A stretch of DNA of 64,000 bases, taken from NCBI GenBank assembly GCA_021399435.1, contig JAJTUP010000006.1:1364001-1428000 (forward strand), read 5' to 3'. Below are positions 23,879 through 34,980 of this stretch, piece after piece. The translations under genes were made by a program, and so were the position numbers. Below the pieces are notes generated by a model, which saw only the letters and a list, made by a program, of their open reading frames with translations, made no database searches and was not told where the DNA came from. How positions within the stretch are numbered: position 1 is the first letter of the stretch; every line of letters begins with the position of its first letter. Source of the DNA: Diaporthe sp. PMI_573. Lineage: Eukaryota; Ascomycota; Sordariomycetes; Diaporthales; Diaporthaceae.

Positions 23879-25000
23879 TTACTTCCTCCTCTGGCAAGTA
23901 CCCTTGTCCGTGTGACGTTTCAAGTTGTCCTTTCGAGAGGTCGTGTAGCCACATATCTTGCATCTGTACTCTGCCTCTGGTGCGGAAAGATTGGCCAACT
24001 TGGGGTTCTTCTTGGCCCATGGGCCGTGGTGAGCCCGGATGTGTCTGTCCAGGTCTTTCTTCTCCGCACACTTCTTTTCGCAAACGTCGTGAGGGCATAC
24101 CAGGAAAGGCTGGTGATTACGATCTTGGGTATACTTATATTAGCTGCCTGGTATGAGACTGGGGATGATCATCTCTCAAAATGCCTTCAGGGCTGAGTAT
24201 GCAGGAGGGTTGAGAATGTCCATACAATGTTTTCTGGTAGTAAAAGTCAGCATCAGTAAGTGGAGCCATGGAAAAGAAGCCTGGAGTCGTGGCTTCGTGG
24301 GTGTTCGGCTAGTCTATATGCCAACTTACCTAAGTCTGTGTGGCTTGGAATATTTCTTGCCGCATTTGTCACAGGTGTGTATCTCATCGGATGAGAGTTC
24401 GTCTTCGTTGGAGGAGCTTGGGTTTCCTGGGCTGGAAAGGTGGCTGGTAGTGATGGGGCCGGCAGGGGTGTTCAATGGAGCATTGCTGTTCTCTAGGGAA
24501 TATGGTACTTGGGAATCGTTTTGCATCGGAATTGTGCCCACAAGTTCCGCCATTTCAGCTTCAAAGTAGGATAACGGATCCTCGGCGGTGGCCGTGGAGT
24601 TGTGCGCGGGAAAGTTGTGCTGGATGGTTGGGTCAATGTCAGAGACCTAAGTGCTCATGTCCAAGTCATCAACAGACAGGTTCGGGTAGGGGTTGTTTAA
24701 ATAGCTGGAACCGTTTCCAGAACTTTGAGGATAAACACTGGGTTCGTATTCTGACTGGAAGCGGCCAGAATTCCCATAATCCTGGGCGAGTCCAGTGCTA
24801 CCGGGGACTGCCTGGAGCAGCGTCAGTTGGGGGTCCACACAGGGTGCTTCGGTAAGCCCTCGCTGTCCCATGAGCGATCCGGAGCTGTAATATTCATCCA
24901 GAGGTTCTTGTGCGTAAGTCACCGAGTACTCCTGGTGTGCGCCGTGGCCTGCGCCGTGGCCACGTCTGCTAGACCTATGGTGGTTACGATGGGACGCCAT
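23879..25000 (-). CDS. C2H2 zinc-finger protein interrupted by in-frame TAG
   Basis: Probable nuclear C2H2 transcription factor. The main exon runs 25000-24330 in one frame but meets TAG at 24647-24649; the frame on both sides is protein-like (SVDDLDMST, stop, VSDIDPTIQHNF). The exon ends in the first zinc finger (CDKCGKKYSKPHRL) at a GTAAGT donor. The last exon ends at 23879 and starts between about 24190 and 24130. It holds CPHDVCEKKCAEKKDLDRHI and CKICGYTTSRKDNLKRH with a C-terminal QRRK. The exact acceptor was not resolved: no AG in the right phase joins the first finger cleanly, so a small extra exon or a lesion is possible. The N-terminal half is Ser/Gly/Tyr-rich. It is divergent from the deaminase gene. 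Confidence 0.65.
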
Positions 25001-26088
25001 GGGCGTTTCGGATCCGACAATATCAGTGCTCGACGATGAGACCCAGTCTACGGATGTCACTACTCGTGAGTCTAGAACCCATAAGTGTCGCCGGTGAATT
25101 TACGTACATGTTCAACACTCGGCAATGGTTCCCGAGGCAGCTTAGAGACAAATTCTCCGATCTGCCGAGTCAGTTCCAACATCGAGTGAAACAATTGATT
25201 CTCGAGCACTTACAAATTCTGTAGAGACGCCTCGTGATTCAATACACGCTCGTGGGTAGTGGCAGAAGGACGGGATCAGACTCGCAAGCCTACAATACAC
25301 GATCAGGTTACTTGTGACTCAGAGGAGGGTTTGGAATAAGGGGTCTGAGCCGAAAGTGAATTACAGTGGAGATATACACGAAGGATTCTTGGCTGGTAGC
25401 GCACGCTTAACCGCCGGGTTTCTCGCGATGGTTCCAACGCCGACGCGTGAGGCCCACGACATCCACCGCAGTCAGCAACTATGTCACCCATTTCCATTGA
25501 GATCTGTCAGTTTCGATGCAGGCCGATAAATAATGGTCTGACGGTTGTTTTGTTCTGCATGCGTGGTTGGTTGAGTTGCACTGCCTCAGTCGGCCTCAAG
25601 CATCTCAGCCGACGAGGCAGACTTCCAGAATTGTGTGAAACCAACGTCCAGGGGACGGGAGCTGAACCTAGTCTGATCCTTGTGCTGAGAAGTGTCGGAA
25701 TTAGCCAATAGAATTGGCCCCATAGTAGGCCTCACAGTAGGCCTCACAGTAGGCCTCACAGTAGGCCTCACAGTAGGCCTCACACATGCAGGGTGGAGTC
25801 CCCATATTATTGGGCTGCCTGTACATGCAGGACATCATTGCCAATGTTCTGTTGGGGCCTCCTAGGCGTAATGGCAGAAATCTTGAGTTCGCGACTCGGA
25901 GATGCTTTAGACATCGATTCGCCCATTGTCTATAAATCTGACTAATTTTCCAGCCCATTGAGTGTTCTAAACTTCAGAAAAGGTCAAGACAACACTCGGA
26001 CGCTCTTTGCGGCCAATTGCCTATTGCTTCTCTTCTACAATCCCCTTGGAAACTTGATCCACCAAGAAATTATCGCGAGCCATCGAGA
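25001..26088. other. Intergenic between zinc-finger and deaminase genes
   Basis: 1.1 kb shared upstream region of divergent genes. It contains the 12-bp tandem repeat at 25725-25784. No gene seen. Confidence 0.45.
25725..25784 (+). repeat. 12-bp tandem repeat, five exact copies
   Basis: Unit GTAGGCCTCACA repeated five times without a mismatch, about 300 bp upstream of the deaminase ATG. Each unit contains the StuI-like palindrome AGGCCT. Confidence 0.97.
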
Positions 26089-27883
26089 ATGCCTTATCTA
26101 CAAGGTGAGCTTGTGAGGGATGCATTGAGTGAAAGGAAGCGATGCTCACTCTTGACAGGAACCAGAACACCGAAAAGCGCCTTCGTGCAATTGGGCAAGC
26201 TTCAGAGGCGTTTCTACGAGCCGCTTGTTCTGCTTCTCGCCCTCACACAGGCCTGCATGCATAACTATGCTCCCAGGGTACCGGACTCACTGATCGAGGT
26301 GTCATCACACTCCCCTGAAGAGCTCTTCAAGGACTTTGTCAACAAGCTATGTCAAATCTGCGACAACAAACGTGGTGGCGATGCGGTGACCGCGATTTGT
26401 GTGCTCCAGTATCCAGACCGTGTGCAGTAGTGAGCAACAACTCTCTCCCAATGAACTTCACACATGAATACCCATTCCAAAAATTTCTGAACCCTTTCTT
26501 GCCCCGGACAAGACCCAATGTACTGACGAAATTTCTAGTCGCTTTGCATCAAACCAGCGATCTGAGAACGAGCTCCTGAAGGTAAAGAGCTACCTCGAGG
26601 GAATACTCAACACACTCAGGGGCTACACTCCAGCCTCTTCGCCTCTTCTCATGGCGTCAGTTCTCAGAACCATTGTTGCTTTTAATCGACCGAGACTGCA
26701 ATGGTATATCAAGCGTCTGTACACTCACATTCAAAAATGCCTGGAGACCCCCAAGGTCTCAAACGAGTTGTCTGATAAACTCAGGGAACTCCTAGACCTT
26801 GCTCAAAAAGCGGACAATCGGGAGCTCGAAGATAGTCAATGTGAGTAAATTGTTGTGCAGGCGGGCAGTTAAGGCAGACATGGTGTGACTGACTCTTCCA
26901 AAGTCTTCAAAGCTTGTGCAGATATCATGCTTTTCATCAAGGTCTTCTCAAAGTCTCCTACATACAGTAGCCTACAAGAGAAGGCCAGCTCAGAAAGTGG
27001 AGAGCGTGTACCATGGGCTGAGCTGCGCCATGCTGCGGGGAGACTTCTATCATACTATCAAGCTTCGAAGACCCTCATTGAAGCCAGGAAGAAATGGGAG
27101 TGCCTGTTCTACGAGTTTGAGGTAGACTTTGTCCACTCCTCGACTCTTCTCATCAACCCCGTCAACGACAAGAAGGTCACCGCCGATGAAATTATCGGCC
27201 GCATGACAGGAGACGATACCGAAATGCGGCAGTACAGAGCCCATGCCGAAGAGTTGCAAAGATTCGGTCTAGACAGTGAAATAAAAAAGCAGGTCACAAA
27301 AGGGTTCAAGGCCCTTGTACACGCAGAGGTCCTTATCCTCCAGTCCCTCATCGACGAATTCGGTCCGACAGGCCTGCACCCATCCCTGTTCTTCGAGCGG
27401 CGCAAGTACATTGGGTCGAGCAAACCAACATGCCGCCTCTGCGACTACTACTTCACGGCCTCGGCCACCGGCATCGACATGCGCAAGACCCACCGCAATC
27501 TCTACATCAACTGGAGGGCTCCGGACGTCTACGAGCACCAGGGCGAGGCGGCGAAGAGGCGGAGGCAGCAGGTCCTTATCAAGGTCCTGGATAGGGTCCG
27601 GGAGGACGCGTTCCGCACGCTGGCCGAGAAGGTCCCCGAAAGGAAGCAGTATGATTCAAATACCGATCCCACCTACCCTGCGCTAAACCAAGGCACCAGC
27701 GTTGGCTTTGATGGGGGCTGGTTTCGCGATGACGCTGACCTGGATGATGTTGCAGCGTCGATGTGCCAACTTGATCTGCATGACTCTCCTGCCGAGGGTC
27801 TGGAGGTGCAACCTGGACCATCGTTCAGTGCATCTGCTGGCTTTGATGGAGACGACGATGACGGGGGTGCTCGACTCCTTTAG
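26089..27883 (+). CDS. OTT_1508-like nucleic-acid/nucleotide deaminase family protein
   Basis: Fungal protein with a C-terminal cytidine-deaminase-fold domain of the OTT_1508 type. Exons 26089-26104, 26159-26429, 26539-26840 and 26904-27883 give 522 aa, with donors GTGAGC, GTGAGC and GTGAGT. The zinc-site motifs are present: HAE within VHAEVLILQSLIDEFGP near residue 335 and CRLC within SKPTCRLCDYYF near 372, spaced as in deaminases. The N-terminal 330 residues are mostly helical without a named domain. The C-terminus is acidic and Gly-rich (GFDGDDDDGG). Intron 1 is 54 nt with no stop in frame, so retained forms would still be translatable. Known family members are expanded in fungi and of unproven function; the substrate is not inferable here. 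Confidence 0.78.
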
Positions 27884-28742
27884 GAGACGGAAAATATGGG
27901 AAGGCTAAGAAGATACGAACTGAGGGTTTCAAATTGCTTTTCATCCATTTCTTTAGCAGGAAGGGGGGCAAAAAAAGAGTGCACATTCTACTGTGCTGTA
28001 TACATACCCGAAGCCAACTCACCTTCGTTACAAGCGCACCACATCCTCATACAACTCGGTTCTTCTTTGGCGTATCGTGTGGTATAGCTGACATCTTGTC
28101 TGAAAATTGTTTCGTGAAGGAAGAAAAATTACAAAGTTGGCAGTCACGATAGGTGGGCGGGATAATTGTGCTCCCTTTTTTGCCCCTTGTGTGTTGGCTC
28201 GTTCGCTTTTGAGGTACCGCCCGGATTTGAAGTGCACCGCCAGCACTCGGTTGAAGCAAGCCACAGGCTAGGCTGTATCAGGCAATATGACCTCTTCCAA
28301 GCGAAGTAGATGAAGGTGGAAGAGTGTGCTTGTATCAGATGGTGCGCGTCTTTTTCGAGTCGATCTCGGCCAAAGCAGAAACAGGACTGCGGGCCACGAA
28401 TGAAAAAGCATTTCTTCGACTGACTGATCAGGGTTTCCATATCCAAACCCCTTTCCTGAGATGCATTCATACTAAGCGCAGAGAGAAGCAACCGAAAGAT
28501 GCAAGACACCAAAAATTAAGACCGCCTTGAAATGCACCCCGGTATCGTCCAAGAGACTCCAAAGTAGCAAGCATAACCATACCTCCCCAAGTCAACATGC
28601 CGACGGTATCAGTATTCCCCAAACTGCTCGAGACCCCTGTTGCCATTTCTATGCCCTTCGCCGATAGTATTCCCTTATTTCTTTCCAGAGAAAAGCTTTC
28701 AAATAAAGCCCTTTGTAGATCCACGTTCCCCCCCCCCCCATC
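27884..28742. other. Intergenic, convergent 3' ends
   Basis: 3' regions of the deaminase and Zn2Cys6 genes. A run of 12 C lies at 28728-28739. No gene seen. Confidence 0.45.
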
Positions 28743-31598
28743 CTATTCATTGGCCATACCGATGCTGCTAGAGCTTCCACCATTGTTGAACCCACTCGTG
28801 AATTGCTGACGCTGCCTTTGCTGATACTGATACAAGCTGTCTGCCGAGTCCTGTCTCGAGAACGTCCCAGGCGTAAATGACCCAATTGGGGTCCCCGTGC
28901 CACTGTTGTAGGCCGAGACATGGTTGCTGAAACTGTCGACCAACGGGCTGGTCAGATCATATTCCCAGTCCTGCTGGGGCCCGCCGTTGATGTCGCTCGT
29001 CCAATCCGGAAGCGGCACCGAGGTCGCCAGCGAGGGCATGGAAGCTGGGATGGAGCGCTGACCCGCAGCTACGCTGTTAAGAGCGGTGCTAAAGGCGTTG
29101 ACGTTGTCAGGGTCGAGTAGCGGGTCGCCGAGGAAGGACGAGGTTGACTCTCCGGTGTTCAGGTTGCCACTCATCGAGTACATTTCAGAATCGGGCTCGG
29201 GCTCCTGCTCGTCTTTGACCACCTCCCCGAGGATACCACCCATCTGCTGGCTGCCACCAGTTGAGCCGGTCAGCCACGACATAGACATACTCTCGGGCCC
29301 CAGAATGGGTGATGTGAGTGACGGCGTCAGTGCCATTCTCATCCCGCCCGGTCGTTCCTGGGCGAACATCAACAGTCTTTCAGCGAACTGCGTCCTGCTG
29401 TTCGGTGTCGCGCTGAGTGTGCGTACGAAGAACTCGAGCGGATCAATTGCGGCGCCTTTCCTACCGACTCCGAGTACACCAAGATCCCCGCTTCCGGGCA
29501 GGAAGTCCATCCCATGAACCCACCACTCAGGGAGCCCAGTCCGCTGATTGGGGTTCCAGCAGCACTGGCGCGGTCGACCGCGCCAAGCACATTCATGCAC
29601 CAGGTGCCGATTTCGAAAATTTTCTCGAATATCCCCATGCCGTGTACCTCGACGGCGGTGCTGGGAAGGCTCTGCAGGACGGCAGCTGTTGAGCGGGCGA
29701 TTGCCAGAGGGAAGGCGAAATGCATGCTCTCGTGTGGGGCCGTCCAGCTCAGAAGGCTCTGTCGAAACGAAGCTTGCCATACAATTAGCCTCAGCCACTG
29801 CTGGGTGACTAGCAAGTCAGCCTTCTGAATAGCAGTTGGCTCGGACATGATTATGTCCTCGTCGGCATCGTCGTTGGAGCCGGAGACTGATGGTGCTGCT
29901 GTCACAGGAGCAGAAAAGACTGGGGCTGAGTCCGAGGACGGCGTAGTGGCGCGCGACCGCTGAAGGAAGGAAGGAGGCTGGGCCAGAAGATTCTGGAGAG
30001 CCAGATAGGTTGTCGCACTGACCCGCGGGTCGGATCCCTCGTTCCAAGCCGATACAAAGGACTCGTCCAGAGGCGTGTAAGACGACACCAGCTGCAGAAA
30101 GCCGGCATGAATATCGGGCGACTCATAGGAATGTCGCGTCGTGGGTAACATCGGTGTCTTTTTGAAAGTGATGGGTTTGTTACGCAGAATGGCGAAAGAT
30201 CTGAGCACAATGTTAGACAATACAGCCCAAGGGCACACACAGTGGTTCGATGACTTACCTTTCAGTGACAAACAATATCCAGAAAACCCGTTGCCGGCAC
30301 AGAGCCTCCTGAGGGGATAAGCTAACGTATGTTGAATCATCATGGAGTCCCATGTCTTGAGCCAGGGTGAGTGCTTCTCTCAGATACAACCAAGACTTCC
30401 GGTTTTGATTTATCTCGAAGAAAGAAGTCGACAACCAAAATGAAGATATGACGGCATTCAACGACATATCCTCCATAAAATCGTAGGACTGGCGGTTGGA
30501 CACGCACTCGTCCAGGAAAAAGCGGCCTGCATCTTCCCACGACGCTGGGCCGTCATAGCTGAGGCTCTTTCCGGACATGTGCATGCTTACCAGGGCACAC
30601 AGAGCAAAGACGAGGTTCTTTTCGGACGGTGACATCTGCCTCGTGATCATGGAACGGATGGCTGGCATGTAGAGGACCGGCATGATGGGATAGATGTGCT
30701 CGTAGTAGAGGTCAACACATTGTGGGATTAGGTGAAGGAAGGGTCGGTGGAGAGGCTGGTGCTGATCGGAGGTGAAGATGCTCATTGGTTCTGGCCCATT
30801 GCGAGGATCTGAGGCGTTGTTCCGCCACGAGACATCCTGTGGTAATGCTGTGGACTGATAGGCGGTACGGCCTGGCGGGACTTCAGGTTCTGCACTGTTG
30901 TCCCTGCTTTCTCTCTCCTTCTCCCGCGCTCTCAACTCATTGCTACGCGGGTCAGTCAGTGTCACTTCTGGTAGCGGATACCATTGAATCCAGGAGGTGG
31001 CGTATTGAGGCACACGGCCATGTCCCCATTTGCCCGGGAGGCCTTGCAATATCAGGTCTCACGGGCTGGGGCCGATGGATGTTGAGCAAACAGATGGGTT
31101 GAGGGCAACACACATGACACGGCCATGACCCCTCTTGGGGCCACGCTTTCTGGGAACATGATCCCGTTTGCAAGTCAAGCTGGCATTGAGACACTGCTGG
31201 CACGGAAGCTGTCCGTCGCAGCGAATACCTGAGGAAGGGCTGTCAGCACAACAGGGCCTAGCTATGTGACCGAGGCAAGGTGTGGGAAAACAGCCAGGCG
31301 CACGTTCGGTTGTTCAGGAGGCAAGGCTGTGCATGGACGACAGAGACACACGTGGCAGTGTTGAGGAGCGGCGGAGCGAGAGGGAGGACCGGGACAAGGC
31401 ACACATACGTCGTCTCCTGCAGTGATCACAGACGGTGCGCTTGGACTGCGAGGGCCTGGTGGGCGAGGTGGAGGGGCCGGCAGGGTTGGGGCCGGCAGCG
31501 GCGCCGGCAGGGCGCAGGCTGTTGGCAGGATCGGACTCGGAAGCTGGGACGGGAGGCACGGCGTCTACGAAGTCGGAAGAGTCGTCTTCGGTCTTCAT
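28743..31598 (-). CDS. Zn(II)2Cys6 fungal-type transcription factor, with a frame switch
   Basis: Nuclear regulator with an N-terminal binuclear zinc cluster and fungal-specific middle homology region. Exons: 31409-31598, 31114-31228, 30259-30942, then 30200 down to 28743 with a frame change near 29511. The cluster CDHC(R)4IRCDGQLPCQQC...TC is split by intron 1, and the linker RKRGPKRGHGRVINELRA resembles MAL-activator-type factors. The middle domain holds HLIPQCVDLYYEHIYPIMPV and SFFEINQNRKSWLYLREAL. Frame A ends in GSLSGGFMG and frame B resumes at MDFLPGSGDLGVLG. One extra G in the GGG at 29511-29513 would join them perfectly. A 47-nt intron (29544-29590, donor GTGCTT) also restores phase but removes conserved-looking sequence. 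The C-terminal 200 residues are Ser/Gln-rich activation-like sequence. Confidence 0.8.
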
Positions 31599-33322
31599 CC
31601 TGGGGGCGGAATCAGAGGGGGGAGGGGAGGGGAGGGGCGGGCAGGCGTTCCGTGACCCGTGATTCCGTGATCCGTAAAGGGTGACTAATGTCCGGGGTGG
31701 CGGGATTACAGGGGGATCCGCTCAAAACAAACTCGACATAATGATTGCCGGTAGGGCGGGCCGAGTCATCAAGCGACGGGATGGTTCTGGTGGATGAGAG
31801 ATGGGCGGAGGGTGAGTGAGGCTCCGCGAAGGAGGTGAGAGAAGGTTCTGAGTCTTCAGCGAGAGAAGGAGCGATGGCGGGCGGGCAGGTAGGGCGGAGT
31901 TCTCGGGGCCGGGACCGATTGAGTTCAGGAGGGAGCAGCGCAGGCACGCTGAGGTCAGTTGGTCAAGGCCACGCACTGACTTTACCTTGGCTGGCTGGAC
32001 GATCGGCGTTGGAGGTGGATGGGAGGGTTGGCAGGGTGGATGGGACAGGATGGCGATGGGAGGAGAGCTTGTGCGGCCTTGGTGAGGGAAGATCTGGTCT
32101 GGCTTTGGAGGGGTTCGTTCTCCCACCACCACTTCCCAGTCCAAGTCCTGTCCCCCTCCAAACGCCTGCCCACTGCTCCTAACAATCCTGCTCCTGCACC
32201 TGCACCAGCACCAGCACCTGCACCTGCACCTGCACCTGCTTCCCGTTGCTTGCCCACCCCCTACAGTAGCCTCCTGACCCTCCAGTGCTAAAACGAGCCA
32301 GGTATCTGGCCAAACACCTCGCCGCTCGAGGCTCTCTCCCTGCGGCTGCGTTTTCGTCGCGTTGCGTTCCGGACTCTGGCCGTGCCCTGCTGCAGATAAA
32401 TGCGGGGAAACCAGGATCGCGTCGCATCCGACTCCTGCAACGGGTTGCGACTATTTACTAGCGCCCTCGCCCGATCTGCCCTCCCTGTGGTGTTCCAAGA
32501 GAAGGAAAACTCTTTTCCTGGTGACGGCTGCTCATCAGGTGATGCCGCTGATGCCGCTTGTGCTCGCCGAGATTTGAGGCAGGGTGGGTGGGAGCATCGA
32601 AGGGGGCGATTCCGTGGTCCACGGCGTGGTCACCTCAAATCTCGTCAGTACACATATACTACACTACTACAATGTCACCACAATCACCATATGCCCATAT
32701 ATGCGCGGTACGCTATTGCAGTAAACCAACATGTCACATCTGACTATTTTAGTCTGGCCAGGGCAGCGACTCGCCCGTCTGCCTGCATCTGCCTGCATCT
32801 GCCAGGACTCAGGAGATTTCTCTCGACTCTGATGGAGCCTCCAGAGGGGCCGCCGAGGGGCCACCAAAGGGCACCCCCGTCGGCCAAGTGGCCCTGACAG
32901 GGCAGACGGATCGACCAGAATGGATCTTGCGGTGGCTCGAGCCCCCCTGACAAGAGACCCATCAGGCCCACCCCTGGCCCCTGAGCTTCAGCCGCAAGTT
33001 CTCACGGTATCAAACCACGTAAGTTGCTGGCTCCGCTTGCAGAAAGCTTGATTGGTGCCATGCGTCATGATAGCAGCACTGCGGGCTTCGCCTCAGGAGT
33101 CCTTCTTTGCTCCATCCCGCCTGTCTGCTGAGGCATTTGGGCCGTTTGGTCCGTTTGGTCCGGTCCGGCTTGGCTGAGCCTGACGGTCTAGACGCCCTTG
33201 TTTTGTTTCCGATGTACGGTATGGTATGATAAATCATGTGCTGCGCTGTGCTTGTGCTACACTGTACTGTGCGGTATTGTATTGTATTCTACCACCAGGG
33301 CCGACATCGCCTCGAGACCACC
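31599..33322. other. Intergenic, GC-rich with simple repeats
   Basis: 1.7 kb upstream of the Zn2Cys6 gene and downstream of yos9. It contains purine-rich GGA/GGC tracts (31610-31900) and the CACCTG hexamer array near 32191-32239. No supportable gene; overlapping open frames reflect the low-complexity composition. Confidence 0.45.
32191..32239 (+). repeat. Hexanucleotide CACCTG/CACCAG array
   Basis: About eight tandem copies of a 6-bp unit, CTGCAC with CAGCAC variants. Because the period is a multiple of three, it appears as Ala-Pro or Gly-Ala runs in several frames; not evidence of coding. Confidence 0.9.
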
Positions 33323-34980
33323 TCACAGTTCCTCCTTGAAGAACTTCTCTTCGCTTCCTTCTCCTTCGTCGCCGTCCCCGCTCTCGACCTCGGCTTCGCC
33401 CTCCCCGTCCTCATCGCCCTCGCCCTCCCCGTCGTCCACAATGCCCCGAATCTCCGGCACCTCTCCCGGCACCTCAACCACCTCGAGCGTCCAGGCTTTG
33501 TCCCCCGCGATCTTCTCAATCTCCTTGCGGAATTGTTCTATAGTCTCCGGGTCCAGGTTGCGCTTCTCGAGCCCTTCGTCCGTCATCATCTCCACCTGTC
33601 CGCCCTCGGCCTTGCTCAGGGCTCTGGCAAGTGTTTCGATAAGTGGTTTCGTCGAGGCCCCTTTGCCCGCGACGAATCCCCTTGGTGGCTTCAGCTTGGG
33701 CGGAGGTTGGCCATCGTCCGTGCCATGAAGCTGCTTGCCGCCGATAACGATGCCGCCTATCTCCATGCCGCTAAATTTGTTTATGCCCTGCGCGTCCTGT
33801 TGTCTCTGTGTGGCGTCTTCGCTCTCGGCTCCCTCGCCGGCCACCTCCTGGCCCTGAATAGTGCTCGCCGCCTCCGCGGCCTCGATGCTGTTACGCAGTC
33901 GCCAGGCATTCGCCTCATTTTCCGAGTCGAAGATGCGCTGACAACTGATGGGATGCGCGCGAGTCTCTTTTGGCGGTAAGAACGCTACGTCCTCACACAG
34001 GCGAGGCGTGTGGACCAGCATAAGGTATGAACATGTGGTAATCTCCTTGATCCAACCAATGCGGTCAATCGTCGATCCCGGGTTGCAATGATACTGGATC
34101 TCAATGGTCCTCTCGCGTTCCGTAAGATCGCAAATCGTGCCACCTGCCAGGCGCTGAACTAGGTAGCGCTGGTCGCCCTTGACCTGCAGTTCGGTGTTTG
34201 GCGGAGGCTTGAAGTCGGGTTGCTGGTTATTTGTGTCCGTCTGCAACTCCTTGCTCTGTTTCTTGCTCTTTTTGGTGCTATGAGGTTGTTGAACCCTGCC
34301 CAGAACGTATTCCTGGCTATGTGGATCCCGCGCCGGAAGGCCACCCTTCATGTTAGTAGGGAGCGCATGGAACTGGACGATATCCTGTCCGTAGCAAAAC
34401 TTGTAACTCCACCAGCCTGACACGAAGTAGAGGCACTGGTTCTCAAGATCGCTCATGAGCTCCCAGCCTCGTGTGTTAGCCCGCGCAAGCTCGCGAGCCT
34501 CTTCTGCCTTGGCCAGGTCTGTTGCAGTCTGGTTGGGGGCCGGAGGTGGCGCGAGCACCGGAACGGAACAGAGAAACCTGGAAGGCGGGATATTGATGAT
34601 CTCGAATTCCTCAGACACCTCTGGCATGCCGTCTTCGGGATCGCCATCTTGAACGGAGTCTGCCGCCATGGACTCCCGGGTCTGGCTGGTGAGTTCGGTC
34701 TGCGTAGAGAAGTCGGCAGTGTAGGTGGTTTGGGCGGATCGTGAGGATTCTATGATTTGTTGTGCATCCTTCTCAAGAATTATGGTGTCCGGAAAGACGA
34801 CTTCAAACTGCCGGGTGGTTATCAGAATGCCGATGCGCACCAAGGGGGGGAGCAACCAGAACACAGCGGCGGCTTCTTTACCTGAGGATAAGCCAGCATA
34901 TCATCGTGGATGCTGAATCCAGGTTGCCGGGCCCTGCACAGCTGCAGGCTGGCTAACAAAACAAGGTTGAGCCGGCGCAT
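33323..34980 (-). CDS. yos9: Yos9/OS-9, ER quality-control lectin
   Basis: ER-lumenal lectin of the Hrd1 ERAD complex that recognises trimmed mannose on misfolded glycoproteins. Exons 34882-34980 and 33323-34807 (intron GTAAAG/CGGCAG) give 527 aa. A signal peptide is encoded mostly by exon 1 (RRLNLVLLASLQLCRA). The MRH domain, about residues 155-300, carries the paired Cys and typical blocks NQCLYFVSGWWSYKFCYG, CDLTERERTIEIQYHCNP and TTCSYLMLVHTPRLC. A long acidic tail follows (Asp/Glu/Gly-rich, from VVEVPGEVPEIRGIVDDGEG). The protein ends in KEEL rather than the canonical HDEL/KDEL. Single-domain order and size match fungal OS-9 homologues. Confidence 0.93.

Noticed and set aside
32190..32300. 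Ala-Pro / Gly-Ala repeat 'protein' around the CACCTG array
   Set aside because: The hexamer repeat keeps all frames open on both strands; this is a microsatellite effect.
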